DNA of 64,000 nt from Microbacterium tenebrionis (GTDB lineage Bacteria > Actinomycetota > Actinomycetes > Actinomycetales > Microbacteriaceae). Where the stretch lies: NCBI RefSeq assembly GCF_903645325.1, contig NZ_CAHJXQ010000003.1, positions 62,001 to 126,000 of the forward strand. Reading direction: 5' to 3'. The notes below the pieces were generated by a model. The model did not search any database and was not told where the DNA came from. It was given only the letters and a program-made list of their open reading frames with translations. The translations under genes and the position numbers were made by a program. Below, in pieces: positions 47,427 to 56,132 of the stretch; the stretch's first letter is position 1, and every line of letters begins with the position of its first letter.

Positions 47427-48122
47427 TCAGTTCAGAGCGTGCAGGGCTGCCACGGCCTCGTGGTGACGGTCGCCGGCGCGCATCGCCTGCGAGAGCAGAT
47501 GCCCGTCGGTCAGCGCGTCTCCGGTGATCATGACGGAGAGCACCTCGACGCCGCACGCGTGCAGGGTTTTCTCGGCGCACTCCTGGAGCACGCGGATGCC
47601 CAGCTCGGAGTTGTGCGGCAGCTCGTCGCCCTCGAGCGTGCGGATGACGTCGCGCAGCGCCGCACCGACGATGTTCGCCGCGCGCTCCTTGACGTTGACG
47701 ACGTCGAGCTCGAACACGCGAAGGTCGCGACCCGTGGCGATCGGCCGCCACTCGAAGGAGGCGTGCACGAGGTGCTGGTGGCCGGTCGCGCCGGTGAGCT
47801 GCCTGGCCGGCAGGTCGGTCGATCGCACCCGCACGTCGATCAGCTTGTACCAGTAGAACATCGGGAACGCGCCGTGCGTGCCCGGCTGCAGGGCCACGAC
47901 CTCACCGGCCGTGCCGCGCCCGGTGCGCACCGCACGGGAGTTCGCCCGCCGGATGATCGGCTTGCCGTTGCGCGTTCGGATCGCAGCCCACCCCTCGTCA
48001 ACCGTGACGAGGAAGAGCTTGAGCAGCATCGGGACCACCAGCAATGTGGTGAGAACCGCGGTTCCGCTCTTCACGAGCGTGGACATCCCGGCGTTGCTGA
48101 AGATCGACAAGAACGCGTCCAT
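47427..48122 (-). CDS. SPFH/Band-7-like membrane-anchored protein
   Basis: 231 residues. An N-terminal hydrophobic helix (about 16-38) is followed by VDEGWAAIRTRNGKPIIRR and LQPGTHGAFPMFYWYKLIDV, which fit the start of an SPFH (stomatin/prohibitin) domain, then an ERAANIVGAALRDVIRTLEG segment (about 148-167). SPFH proteins form membrane-bound rings or scaffolds. ATG 48122 has GGTGG about 5 bases upstream; ATG 48140 in the same frame is an alternative adding 6 residues. The function here is unknown. It is convergent with dxs. Confidence 0.65.
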   Translation of the reverse strand: MDAFLSIFSNAGMSTLVKSGTAVLTTLLVVPMLLKLFLVTVDEGWAAIRTRNGKPIIRRANSRAVRTGRGTAGEVVALQPGTHGAFPMFYWYKLIDVRVRSTDLPARQLTGATGHQHLVHASFEWRPIATGRDLRVFELDVVNVKERAANIVGAALRDVIRTLEGDELPHNSELGIRVLQECAEKTLHACGVEVLSVMITGDALTDGHLLSQAMRAGDRHHEAVAALHALN

Positions 48123-48211
48123 GGCTCCACCTTCGCCCATTCCGCGGTGCGCTGATGTCGACGAGCGCCTTCACGACGAGGTGTTCACCATGATTTTCCT
48201 CGGTGTTACGC

Positions 48212-48250
48212 AAAAAGGGCGGCGCCGGGCGAAACGCCCGACCCCGCCCT
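48212..48250 (-). terminator. Intrinsic terminator of the fadA-fadB operon
   Basis: A GC-rich hairpin (GGGCGGCGCCGGGC pairing with GCCCGACCCCGCCC around GAAAC) is followed on the minus strand by TTTTTG. It sits just after the fadB-like stop. Confidence 0.85.
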
Positions 48251-48263
48251 CTCGGTGTGAGCG

Positions 48264-50411
48264 TCAGCCTCCGATGCCGCGGATCTGCGGGGTGTGGAAG
48301 CTCGCGCCGAACACCCGCTCCGATGCGCCCTCGCGGTCGAGGTACGGCGAAGCGCCGCCGTCGATGAACGGCCAGCCGGCGCCGAGGATCAGGCACAGGT
48401 CGATGTCCTCGACCTCGGGGACGACCTTCTCGTCGAGCATGAGCTTGATCTCCTGTGCGAGACCGTCCTGCACACGCTGCAGGATCGTCTGCGCCGATGC
48501 CGGCGACGAGCCGACGTGCCCCTTGAGAGCCTTCTCCGCGGCCTTCGTCCAGCCGGTCACGCGGCCGCCCTTGTCCTTCTCCACGACCTGGTCGAGCTCG
48601 GCGAGAGCGTGGAAGTTCTCGTTCGCGTAGAACCGGTCGGGGAAGTGGCGGACCATGGTGTCCTGCACGTGGGCTGCGACCTTCCAGCCGACCAGGTCGA
48701 TGAGCTGGAACGGGCCCATCGGCAGGCCGAGCGGCCCGAACGCCTTCTCGACGTCGGCGACCGGCGTTCCCTCGTACACGGCGCGCGCAGCCTCGCCCAT
48801 CACCTTCGCGAGCAGGCGGTTCACGACGAAACCGGGAGCGTCGGCGGTGAGGACGGCGTTCTTGCCGAGTCCCTTCGCGACGACGAACGCGGTCGACAGC
48901 GTCTGCTCATCGGTGGTCGGAGTCTTCACGATCTCGATCAGCGGCATGACCGCGACCGGGTTGAAGAAATGGAAGCCGACGAGGCGCTCGGGGTGCGCGA
49001 GCTTCGCGCCGATCTCCTCGACGGACAGCGACGACGTGTTCGTGGCGAGGATCGCGTCCTCGGCGACGATCTTCTCGATCTCGCCGAAGACCTGCTGCTT
49101 GACGCCGACCTCCTCGAACACGGCCTCGATCACGAAGTCGCAATCCGCGTACTGCGTCTTGTCCGTCGTGCCGGTCACGAGAGCCCGCAGCTTGTTGGCC
49201 GAATCGGAGTCGAGGCGGCCCTTCTGCTCGAGCTTGCCGATCTCGTCGTGGATGTAGGCGACACCCTTGTCGACGCGCGCCTGGTCGAGGTCGGTGATGA
49301 GCACCGGCACCTGCAGCTTGCGCACGAACAGGAGCGCGAACTGGCTGGCCATGAGACCTGCACCGATGATGCCGACCTTCGTGACCTTCTTCGCCAGCGC
49401 CTTGTCGGGGGCCCCGACCGGACGCTTCGCCCGCTTCTGCACGAGATCGAACGCGTACATGGATGCCGCGAACTGATCGCCCGTGACGAGTTCGGCGAGG
49501 GCTTCGTCCTCGCGGGCGAAGCCCTCGGCCTTCGTGCCGCTCTTGGCCTTGTCGAGCAGGTCGAGAGCCGCGTACGGAGCCTTGGGCATGGTGCCGATCT
49601 TCGACTCGAGCATGCCGCGCGCGACCTTGATCGCGATCGGCCACTTCGTCAGGCGCTCGATCTTGCCCGGCTCGTTCTTGCGCTCGACCTTGGTCTTGCC
49701 GCTGAGCACGCTGTCGGCCCATGCGAGCGAGTTCTCGAGGTAGTTCGCGGCGGGGAAGATCGCGTCCATGATGCCCAGGTCGAACGCCTGCTGAGGCTTC
49801 AGCATGCGGTTCTGCTTGAGCGGGTTCGAGATCACGACCTCGAGCGCGTTCTCGATGCCGATGAGGTTCGGCAGCAGGTAGGCGCCGCCCCAGCCGGGGA
49901 TGATGCCGAGGAACACCTCGGGCAGCGCGATGGCCGCGGCCGAGGCATCCACCGTGCGATAGGTCGAGTTCAGTGCGATCTCGAGGCCACCGCCTAGCGC
50001 CAGCCCGTTGACGAAGGCGAAGGAGGGCACGCCGAGGTCGCCCAGCGATCCGATGACCTTGTGGCCCAGCTGCGCGATGAGCTGCGCCTGCTCCTTGGAC
50101 TTCAGCATCGAGATGTCGGACAGGTCGGCTCCGGCGGCGAGGATGTACTGCTTGCCGGTGATGCCGACGGCCTGGATCTCGCCGGCCGCCGCGCGCGTCT
50201 TCACGGTCTCGAGCGTCTTGCCGAGTTCCGTGAGCGTCGCAGGACCCAGCGTGTTCGGCCGGGTGTGGTCGCGCCCGTTATCGAGCGTGATCAGAGCGAG
50301 GACCTTGCCCGAAGGCAGGCGGACGTCGCGCACGGTGGAGTGCGTGACGACCTCGACGCCCTCGGCCGGGTCGACGATGGACGAGAAGTCGATCTTGTCG
50401 TAGTCGGTCAT
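48264..50411 (-). CDS. fadB: Fatty-acid oxidation multifunctional protein: enoyl-CoA hydratase/3-hydroxyacyl-CoA dehydrogenase
   Basis: 715 residues. It performs the hydration and second oxidation of beta-oxidation. The N-terminal crotonase domain has the oxyanion segment LALGGGLEIALN (about 137) and the catalytic LPEVFLGIIPGWGGAYLLP (about 163-181). The dehydrogenase half starts at KVGIIGAGLMASQFALLFV (about 345), followed by TNTSSLSVEEIGAKLAHPER then VGFHFFNPVAVMPLIEIV (about 455-485) with the catalytic histidine. C-terminal domains include GPFQLIDLVG (about 565). ATG 50411 lies 12 bases after the thiolase stop, so the two are an operon whose products probably form a trifunctional complex. 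Confidence 0.93.
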   Translation of the reverse strand: MTDYDKIDFSSIVDPAEGVEVVTHSTVRDVRLPSGKVLALITLDNGRDHTRPNTLGPATLTELGKTLETVKTRAAAGEIQAVGITGKQYILAAGADLSDISMLKSKEQAQLIAQLGHKVIGSLGDLGVPSFAFVNGLALGGGLEIALNSTYRTVDASAAAIALPEVFLGIIPGWGGAYLLPNLIGIENALEVVISNPLKQNRMLKPQQAFDLGIMDAIFPAANYLENSLAWADSVLSGKTKVERKNEPGKIERLTKWPIAIKVARGMLESKIGTMPKAPYAALDLLDKAKSGTKAEGFAREDEALAELVTGDQFAASMYAFDLVQKRAKRPVGAPDKALAKKVTKVGIIGAGLMASQFALLFVRKLQVPVLITDLDQARVDKGVAYIHDEIGKLEQKGRLDSDSANKLRALVTGTTDKTQYADCDFVIEAVFEEVGVKQQVFGEIEKIVAEDAILATNTSSLSVEEIGAKLAHPERLVGFHFFNPVAVMPLIEIVKTPTTDEQTLSTAFVVAKGLGKNAVLTADAPGFVVNRLLAKVMGEAARAVYEGTPVADVEKAFGPLGLPMGPFQLIDLVGWKVAAHVQDTMVRHFPDRFYANENFHALAELDQVVEKDKGGRVTGWTKAAEKALKGHVGSSPASAQTILQRVQDGLAQEIKLMLDEKVVPEVEDIDLCLILGAGWPFIDGGASPYLDREGASERVFGASFHTPQIRGIGG

Positions 50412-50422
50412 TCCTGCATCCC

Positions 50423-51628
50423 TCACTTGCGCTTCTTGCCGTCGTAGAACGGGTTCTCCCAGATGACCGAACCGCCCTGCCCGAGACCGACGCACATCGC
50501 GGTCAGTCCGTAGCGGACGTCGGGACGCTCGGCGAACTGAGCCGCCAGCTGGATCATCAGGCGGACGCCGGATGCCGCGAGCGGGTGGCCCAGCGCGATC
50601 GCACCGCCCCACTGGTTGACCCGAGGGTCGTCGTCAGCGATGCCGAAGTGGTCGAGCAGCGAGATCACCTGGATGGCGAACGCCTCGTTGAGCTCGAACA
50701 GTCCGATGTCGTCGATGGTGAGCCCGGCCTTCTTCAGGGCCTTCTCCGTCGACGGGATCGGACCGATGCCCATGATCTCCGGCTGCACGCCCGCGAAGGC
50801 GAACGAGACGAGCTTCATCTTCGGCTGCAGGCCGAATTCCTTCACGGCGCCTCCGCCGGCGAGCAGCGACATGGTCGCGCCGTCGGTGAGCGGCGAGGAG
50901 GTTCCGGCCGTGACACGCCCGTGCGGACGGAACGGCGTCTTGAGAGCCGCGAGGTCCTCCATGGTGGTCTGCGGGCGACGACCCTCATCCTCGGTGGCGA
51001 GGCCCCAGGCGCCGTCAGCGTCCTTCACGGCGACGGGGACGAGGTCGGGCTGGATCTTGCCGGCGTCGTATGCGGCCTGCACCTTGTGCTGGCTGAGCAT
51101 GCCGAAGCGGTCCGAGCGCTCCTTGGTCAGGTGCGGGAAGCGGTCGAAGATGCGCTCGGCGGTTACGCCCATGTTGAGCGCTCCGGGGTCGACCATCTTC
51201 TCCGCGACGAAGCGGGGGTTCGGGTCCGCGTTGCCGCCGATCGGGTGGTGGCCCATGTGCTCGACGCCGCCGGCGAGGGCGAAGTCGTACATGCCGACGC
51301 CGATCGACGCGGCCATGGTCGTCACGCTCGTCATGGCGCCGGCGCACATGCGCTCGACGGCGAGGCCGGGCACGGTGTTCGGGAGACCGGCGAGGATCGC
51401 GACGGAGCGTCCGAGCGTGAGGCCCTGGTCGCCGGTCTGCGAGGTCGCGGCGATCGCGACGTCATCGATGCGGTCGGCGGGGACCGCGGTGTTCCGCTCC
51501 ATCAGGCCGATCGTCGCCTTTACGGCGAGGTCGTCCGCGCGGGTGTTCCAGTACATGCCTTTTTCGCCGGCGCGGCCGAAGGGCGTGCGCATTCCATCGA
51601 CGAAGTAGACGTCCGAGATCTCGGCCAC
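50423..51628 (-). CDS. fadA: Acetyl-CoA C-acyltransferase (thiolase)
   Basis: 401 residues. It cleaves 3-ketoacyl-CoA in the last step of beta-oxidation. The acyl-accepting cysteine is in VERMCAGAMTSVT (about residue 93). The catalytic His is in ELNEAFA...GHPLAASG (about 355) and the second Cys in AMCVGLGQGG (about 385). N-terminal DVYFVDGMRTPFGRAG is typical. First gene of the fadAB operon; fadB follows 12 bases later. Confidence 0.94.
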   Translation of the reverse strand: MAEISDVYFVDGMRTPFGRAGEKGMYWNTRADDLAVKATIGLMERNTAVPADRIDDVAIAATSQTGDQGLTLGRSVAILAGLPNTVPGLAVERMCAGAMTSVTTMAASIGVGMYDFALAGGVEHMGHHPIGGNADPNPRFVAEKMVDPGALNMGVTAERIFDRFPHLTKERSDRFGMLSQHKVQAAYDAGKIQPDLVPVAVKDADGAWGLATEDEGRRPQTTMEDLAALKTPFRPHGRVTAGTSSPLTDGATMSLLAGGGAVKEFGLQPKMKLVSFAFAGVQPEIMGIGPIPSTEKALKKAGLTIDDIGLFELNEAFAIQVISLLDHFGIADDDPRVNQWGGAIALGHPLAASGVRLMIQLAAQFAERPDVRYGLTAMCVGLGQGGSVIWENPFYDGKKRK

Positions 51629-51701
51629 TCTGCCTCCAAGGGTTGGGATTGATCTCAGCCTAGGAGCGGGTGCGGGGCGGCAGGAATCGGTTGGATCGAA
51701 C

Positions 51702-52895
51702 CTACGAGCCGGGAGCGATGGCCGGGTCGGGCGATTGCGCGGCTTCTACAAAGGCATCCACGATCTTCTGTGCAGTCTGCTCAATCTGCCAGGGGCGAGC
51801 GCCCAGCGCCGCGAGCTCCGCGCCGACCGCATCCGTCGTCAGCGCCGGGGGAGCCCAGGCGAGTCTGCGCAGCGATTCCGGCTTCAGAAGGTTCTCCGTC
51901 GGCATGTGCAGGCCCTCTGCGACCTCCTCGATCGCCGGACGAGCAAGCTTGAGGCGCGCGTCTGCCTCCGGGTTGCGGTCCGCCCAGGCGCGCGGCGGGG
52001 GGAGTGCGTCGCTCGGCACTCGGGTCTTGGGGAGATCCTCGGTCTCGCGCCCGCGGACGATCGCCTTCCACCAGCGGTCGAGCTCGGTGCGGCTGGCGCG
52101 TCCGGTGAACGCGGATACGCCCGCCAGCGCCTGCTTGGACTGGGGTCCGGCGAGAACGGCGGCGACGAGCGCGCGGTCAGGTACCAGCCGACCGGGCGAG
52201 GTGTCCTGCTGCTGCGCGTATGCCTCGCGCGCTTCCCACAGCGACCGTGCCACGGCCAGATTGCGCGCACCCTTCACCTGGTGCAGGCCGCTCAGCCGGC
52301 GCCATGGATCCTCACGAGGCGGACGCGGGGGCTGGGCGAGGGTGGCGGAGAACTCCTGGGCGGCGAATTCGACCTTCTGCTGCTCCTCGAGCTCCTCGGC
52401 GATCCGGTCGCGCACGTCGACGAGGTGCAGGACGTCGAGGGCCGCGTACTCCAGCCAGGAGGCGGGGAGCGGGCGGGTCGACCAGTCCGCCGCGGAGTGC
52501 TCCTTCTTCAGCGTGATGCCGATGGTGTCCTCGACGACCGCCGCGAGGCCGACCCGCTCGTGGCCGAGCAGACGCGCCGCGAGCTCCGTGTCGAAGATGA
52601 CGGACGGCTCGAGTCCGAGCTCGCGCAGCGAGGGAAGGTCCTGGCTGGCGGCGTGGAACACCCATTCGGCATCGCCGATCGCCGCCTGCAGCGGGGAGAA
52701 GTCGCCCAGGGCCGGGGCATCGAAAAGGAACACCCCGGCGTCGCGGCGGTACACCTGAACCAGGTACGCACGCTGCGAGTAGCGGAAGCCGGACGCGCGT
52801 TCGACGTCCACGGCGACCGGGCCCGTGCCCGCGGCCAGGATCCGGCATGCCTCTTCGAAACGGGAGAATTCGTCGATGACGGAGTACTCAGTCAC
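51702..52895 (-). CDS. rnd: Ribonuclease D-like 3'-5' exoribonuclease with HRDC domain
   Basis: 397 residues. The DEDD exonuclease domain shows VAVDVERASGFRYSQRAYLV (Exo I, about 27-46), FHAASQDLPSLRELGL (Exo II, about 80) and LEYAALDVLHLVDVRDRI (Exo III, about 148). The first motif reads DVERA where many DEDD enzymes have DxE, so the two metal ligands are kept. An HRDC helical domain follows (about 220-290). RNase D trims tRNA and other RNA 3' ends. GTG 52895 overlaps the DUF3000 stop by 8 bases. Confidence 0.88.
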   Translation of the reverse strand: MTEYSVIDEFSRFEEACRILAAGTGPVAVDVERASGFRYSQRAYLVQVYRRDAGVFLFDAPALGDFSPLQAAIGDAEWVFHAASQDLPSLRELGLEPSVIFDTELAARLLGHERVGLAAVVEDTIGITLKKEHSAADWSTRPLPASWLEYAALDVLHLVDVRDRIAEELEEQQKVEFAAQEFSATLAQPPRPPREDPWRRLSGLHQVKGARNLAVARSLWEAREAYAQQQDTSPGRLVPDRALVAAVLAGPQSKQALAGVSAFTGRASRTELDRWWKAIVRGRETEDLPKTRVPSDALPPPRAWADRNPEADARLKLARPAIEEVAEGLHMPTENLLKPESLRRLAWAPPALTTDAVGAELAALGARPWQIEQTAQKIVDAFVEAAQSPDPAIAPGS

Positions 52896-53469
52896 GACCT
52901 GCCTTTCGCGCGCCGAACACGGCGATGTTCTCTGAGCCGGGCGGGAGACCGGCGAGCATGCCGACCAGTTCGGCCCATGCTTCGACGTGCGGCCGGAACG
53001 GCTCTTCCGGCGTCCAAGAAGAGCGTAGTTCGATCTGGGCGCCGTCGCCTTCCGACGCGAGAGATCCGAATCCCTTCGAGAGGGTCTTCGTCGAGGTTCC
53101 GGATGCCGAGTGATACCCGGCATCCCGCGAGTCGAGGGCATCGACGAGCCACGACCAGGTGACGTCGGCGAGGAGCGGGTCCGTGCCGATCTCGGGCTCG
53201 AGCGGGGCCTGGGCGAAAACGACGATGCGCCACGGGCCGCCCCATGCTCCTGGCTGGTCCGGATCGTGCAGCAGCACGAAGCGTCCGCTGCCGTAGATCG
53301 AGGTGCCGTGCTCGTCGGGCCTGACCTCGGCGGCGAGGGCGATCGAGAACGGCGCCAGGCCCTGGGGTGCGGCGATCTCGTGCACGACGATGTCGCTGCG
53401 GAAGGTCGTCGCGCGCAGATCGTCGGCGACGCGGTCGAACCACGCTCCGGCGTCAGGGTGTGCGCTCAC
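52888..53469 (-). CDS. DUF3000 protein
   Basis: 193 residues, soluble. Conserved pieces are RVADDLRATTFRSDIVVHEI (about 13-32), GTSIYGSGRFVLLHDPDQP (about 55) and SWLVDALDSRDAGYHSASGT (about 106-125). Commonly found next to the RNase D gene in actinobacteria, as here; function is unknown. GTG 53469 is preceded by a -10 box (TAGCCT) at 6 bases, so the gene is probably leaderless. It overlaps the RNase D start by 8 bases. Confidence 0.87.
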   Translation of the reverse strand: MSAHPDAGAWFDRVADDLRATTFRSDIVVHEIAAPQGLAPFSIALAAEVRPDEHGTSIYGSGRFVLLHDPDQPGAWGGPWRIVVFAQAPLEPEIGTDPLLADVTWSWLVDALDSRDAGYHSASGTSTKTLSKGFGSLASEGDGAQIELRSSWTPEEPFRPHVEAWAELVGMLAGLPPGSENIAVFGARKAGRD

Positions 53470-53475
53470 GGTGTC

Positions 53476-53485
53476 AGGCTAGAGT
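53476..53485. promoter_or_regulatory. Overlapping divergent -10 boxes for DUF3000 and the hydrolase
   Basis: The minus-strand TAGCCT (53476-53481) and the plus-strand TAGAGT (53480-53485) share two bases. The first lies 6 bases before GTG 53469, the second 9 bases before ATG 53495. Confidence 0.5.
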
Positions 53486-53494
53486 CAGGAGGCG

Positions 53495-54649
53495 ATGAAG
53501 AGTCTCAGGCACGCCGTTGCATTCCTGGTGCCCGCGCTGCTCGCGTTCGCGACCGGCGCGGCGTTGCTCGTGTTCTCGATCGGCCGCCGGGTCGTCACCC
53601 CGCGCTCGCGTGTCGCCGACACCGAGATCCTGTCGGTCGACACCGGCGCGCAGACGATCGAGCTGACCCGGAATCCCGACACCGAGCTTCCCGGCCGCTA
53701 CGGTCTGTTCACGACGGGGACGTACGGATACGTCAAGCTCGGCGCGGTGCTCAGCGCGGACGCCAAGAGCGTCCGGCGCAAGCTGCTCACGCAGATCGAG
53801 CCGGGCGCGAAGATCGATCGCGCCGCCGGATTCAGCGGGTGGTACTACGCCTCGCCGACGGAGCTGCATCTGCCCTGGGAGCCGGTGCTGATCGGATCGC
53901 CGGCAGGACCGTGCCCCGCCTGGTTCTTCCCGGCGGAATCGTCGACCTGGGTGATCCAGGTGCACGGCCGCGGCGTCACCAGGGCCGAGTGCCTCCGGGC
54001 GGTCCCGGTCTTCCACGCCCTGGGTCTGCCGAACCTCGTGGTCTCGTACCGCAACGACGGCGAGGCTCCGCGCAGCCGCGGAGGATCCTACGCTCTGGGC
54101 GCCTCGGAATGGCGGGATGTGGACGCCGCGATCGCGTACGCGTTGCGGCATGGGGCCGTGCGCGTGCTGCTGATGGGCTGGTCGATGGGCGGCGCGATCG
54201 CGTTGCAGACCGCCCTGTCCTCCGGCAACCGTCAAGCGATCGCCGGTCTCATCCTCGATTCGCCCGTCGTCGACTGGCGCACCGTGCTGAAGTTCCAGGC
54301 GCACGAGTCCGGCATCGTCGATCCGCTGCCTGCCCTGGCCATGAACGCGCTGTCCGCGCCGCTCACGGCACGGCTGAGCGGCGCGGAGGATGCGATCCCC
54401 TTCGACCGGCTGGACATGGTGGCCCGGGCGGGCGAGCTGACGGTTCCGACCCTGATCCTGCACAGCGACGACGACGGCTTCGTCCCGGCCGACGCATCGC
54501 ACGCTCTCGCCGCGGCGCGCCCCGACCTCGTCACGATGCCGGCTTTCTCGGTCGCCCGTCACACCAAGCTCTGGAACTACGACCAGGTCGGCTGGACGGC
54601 CGCCATCACCGAGTGGATGAACGCGAACGGGTTCGCCGACGCCGGCTGA
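53495..54649 (+). CDS. Membrane-anchored alpha/beta hydrolase
   Basis: 384 residues. The N-terminal signal-anchor helix (AVAFLVPALLAFATGAALLV, about 7-26) is followed by a 110-residue region of unknown fold and then an alpha/beta hydrolase domain. WVIQVHGRGVTRAECLR (about 151) forms the oxyanion region, VLLMGWSMGGAIALQTAL (about 225-242) holds the nucleophile serine in GWSMGG, LILHSDDDGFVP (about 325) gives the acid, and the histidine is likely in VARHTKLWN (about 354). Substrate is unknown. ATG 53495 has AGGAGG 2-3 bases upstream or may be leaderless. Confidence 0.83.
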   Translation: MKSLRHAVAFLVPALLAFATGAALLVFSIGRRVVTPRSRVADTEILSVDTGAQTIELTRNPDTELPGRYGLFTTGTYGYVKLGAVLSADAKSVRRKLLTQIEPGAKIDRAAGFSGWYYASPTELHLPWEPVLIGSPAGPCPAWFFPAESSTWVIQVHGRGVTRAECLRAVPVFHALGLPNLVVSYRNDGEAPRSRGGSYALGASEWRDVDAAIAYALRHGAVRVLLMGWSMGGAIALQTALSSGNRQAIAGLILDSPVVDWRTVLKFQAHESGIVDPLPALAMNALSAPLTARLSGAEDAIPFDRLDMVARAGELTVPTLILHSDDDGFVPADASHALAAARPDLVTMPAFSVARHTKLWNYDQVGWTAAITEWMNANGFADAG

Positions 54650-55081
54650 TCAGCGCTTCTGCGCGACCTGCCGCTTGACCCGCAGGAGCATGCCCGTCAT
54701 CCCGGCGATGCGCAGGGGAGAGACAGCACGCGTCAGGCCGATCGACTGCGGATAGTCGTCCGGGATCGCGATGACCTCGTCCGCGCTGAGGCCGGTGATG
54801 CCCTGAACGAGGATGCTGGCGAACCCGCGGGTCGTCGGCGCCTCGGGAGGTGCGGTCGCGTGCATCGTGACGACGTCGTCCTGGACATCGACGTGGATGT
54901 ACACCGGCGACTGGCACTCGGCGACGCGCTCGTACATCTCGGGGTGGCTCGCCACCTCGTCGGAGACCGCGGGCAGCTCATTCGAGAACTCCAGCAGCAG
55001 CTGGAGCCGCTCGGCCTCCGGCAGCTCAAGGAAGTCGTCGCGGATCTCTGCGAGAGTCTCGGGAACGTGCGTGGTGCTCAT
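54650..55081 (-). CDS. sufE: SufE-family sulfur acceptor protein
   Basis: 143 residues. SufE takes persulfide sulfur from a cysteine desulfurase for Fe-S cluster assembly. The fold is indicated by LPEAERLQLLLEFSNELPAV (about 20-39), the acceptor cysteine in ERVAECQSPVYIH (about residue 56), and the TTRGFASILVQGITGLSADE segment (about 83-102). Neighbour of a sulfurtransferase gene on the same strand (34 bases apart), so sulfur transfer is the shared theme; no SUF operon is in the window. ATG 55081 is chosen as the first start in frame. Confidence 0.88.
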   Translation of the reverse strand: MSTTHVPETLAEIRDDFLELPEAERLQLLLEFSNELPAVSDEVASHPEMYERVAECQSPVYIHVDVQDDVVTMHATAPPEAPTTRGFASILVQGITGLSADEVIAIPDDYPQSIGLTRAVSPLRIAGMTGMLLRVKRQVAQKR

Positions 55082-55115
55082 CCCCTCAATCCTCCCACGG
55101 CCGATCGATCGCGGC

Positions 55116-56012
55116 TCACAGCGTGCCGGGCTCCGCTCCCGTGACGATCGGGACGCGGACGGCGCTGCCCCACTCCGTCCACGAGCCGTCGTAGTTGCGC
55201 ACGTTCTCGATACCGAGCAGGTGCTTGAGCACGAACCAGGTGTGGCTGGAGCGCTCGCCGATCCGGCAGTAGGCGATCACATCGTCGCCGTCCGCGATGC
55301 CGACGCCCTCGCGATAGATCGCCTCGAGCTCGGCACGGCTCTTGAACCCGCCGTCCTCGGCGACCGCCTTCGCCCACGGAACACTCTGCGCGGTGGGGAT
55401 GTGCCCGGCGCGCAGCGCGCCCTCCTCCGGGTAAGCCGGCGCTGTCGTCCGCTCGCCGCTGTACTCCTCGGGGGAGCGGACGTCGATGAGGGGGCCGGTG
55501 CCGATGAAGGCGACCACGTCGTCCTTGTACGCGCGCAGGACGGAATCGTCGCGGTCGACGACCGGGTACTCGGTCACGGGGCGGTCTGCGGGCGCGGTCG
55601 TGAGCTCACGGCCCTCTGCGATCCAGCGATCGCGTCCGCCGTCGAGCAGGCGCACGTCCTCGTGCCCGAACAGCGAGAACACCCACAGGGCATACGCTGC
55701 CCACCAGTTGTTCTTGTCGCCGTAGATGACGACGGTGTCGGAGCGTTCGATTCCCTTGCGTCCGAGCAGGTCGGCGAAGCCCTCGCCGTCGACGTAGTCG
55801 CGGACGACGGGGTCGTTGAGCTCGGTGTGCCAGTCGACTTTGACGGCTCCGGGGATGTGGCCCGTCTCGTAGAGCAGAACGTCCTCATCGGATTCGACGA
55901 CGACGAGGCCGGGATCTCCGAGGTGCGCGGCCAGCCATTCCGTGCTCACCAGGCGACCCGGTTCGGCGTACTCGGCGAACTTCGCGACACTCGTGTCGGA
56001 CTCGATGGTCAT
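55116..56012 (-). CDS. sseA: Tandem-rhodanese sulfurtransferase
   Basis: 298 residues, two rhodanese domains. The first (about 20-130) has no catalytic cysteine. The second (about 165-290) carries the active-site loop [16 protein letters not shown] with the persulfide cysteine at about residue 248, matching thiosulfate-type sulfurtransferases (the CRxGxR loop). It moves sulfane sulfur from thiosulfate to thiol acceptors. GAGGAGC lies 3-9 bases before ATG 56012. sufE follows 34 bases downstream. Confidence 0.9.
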   Translation of the reverse strand: MTIESDTSVAKFAEYAEPGRLVSTEWLAAHLGDPGLVVVESDEDVLLYETGHIPGAVKVDWHTELNDPVVRDYVDGEGFADLLGRKGIERSDTVVIYGDKNNWWAAYALWVFSLFGHEDVRLLDGGRDRWIAEGRELTTAPADRPVTEYPVVDRDDSVLRAYKDDVVAFIGTGPLIDVRSPEEYSGERTTAPAYPEEGALRAGHIPTAQSVPWAKAVAEDGGFKSRAELEAIYREGVGIADGDDVIAYCRIGERSSHTWFVLKHLLGIENVRNYDGSWTEWGSAVRVPIVTGAEPGTL

Positions 56013-56132
56013 GGGTGCTCCTCGGGTGGGTGGCGGGGGTGCAGGACGGCGTAGTGTTGACCCGTCCCCTCGACCCTAAAGCCGTTCGGTGCGCTCGGCG
56101 CCGGATCCGTAAGACTTCGACACAGGAATCGC

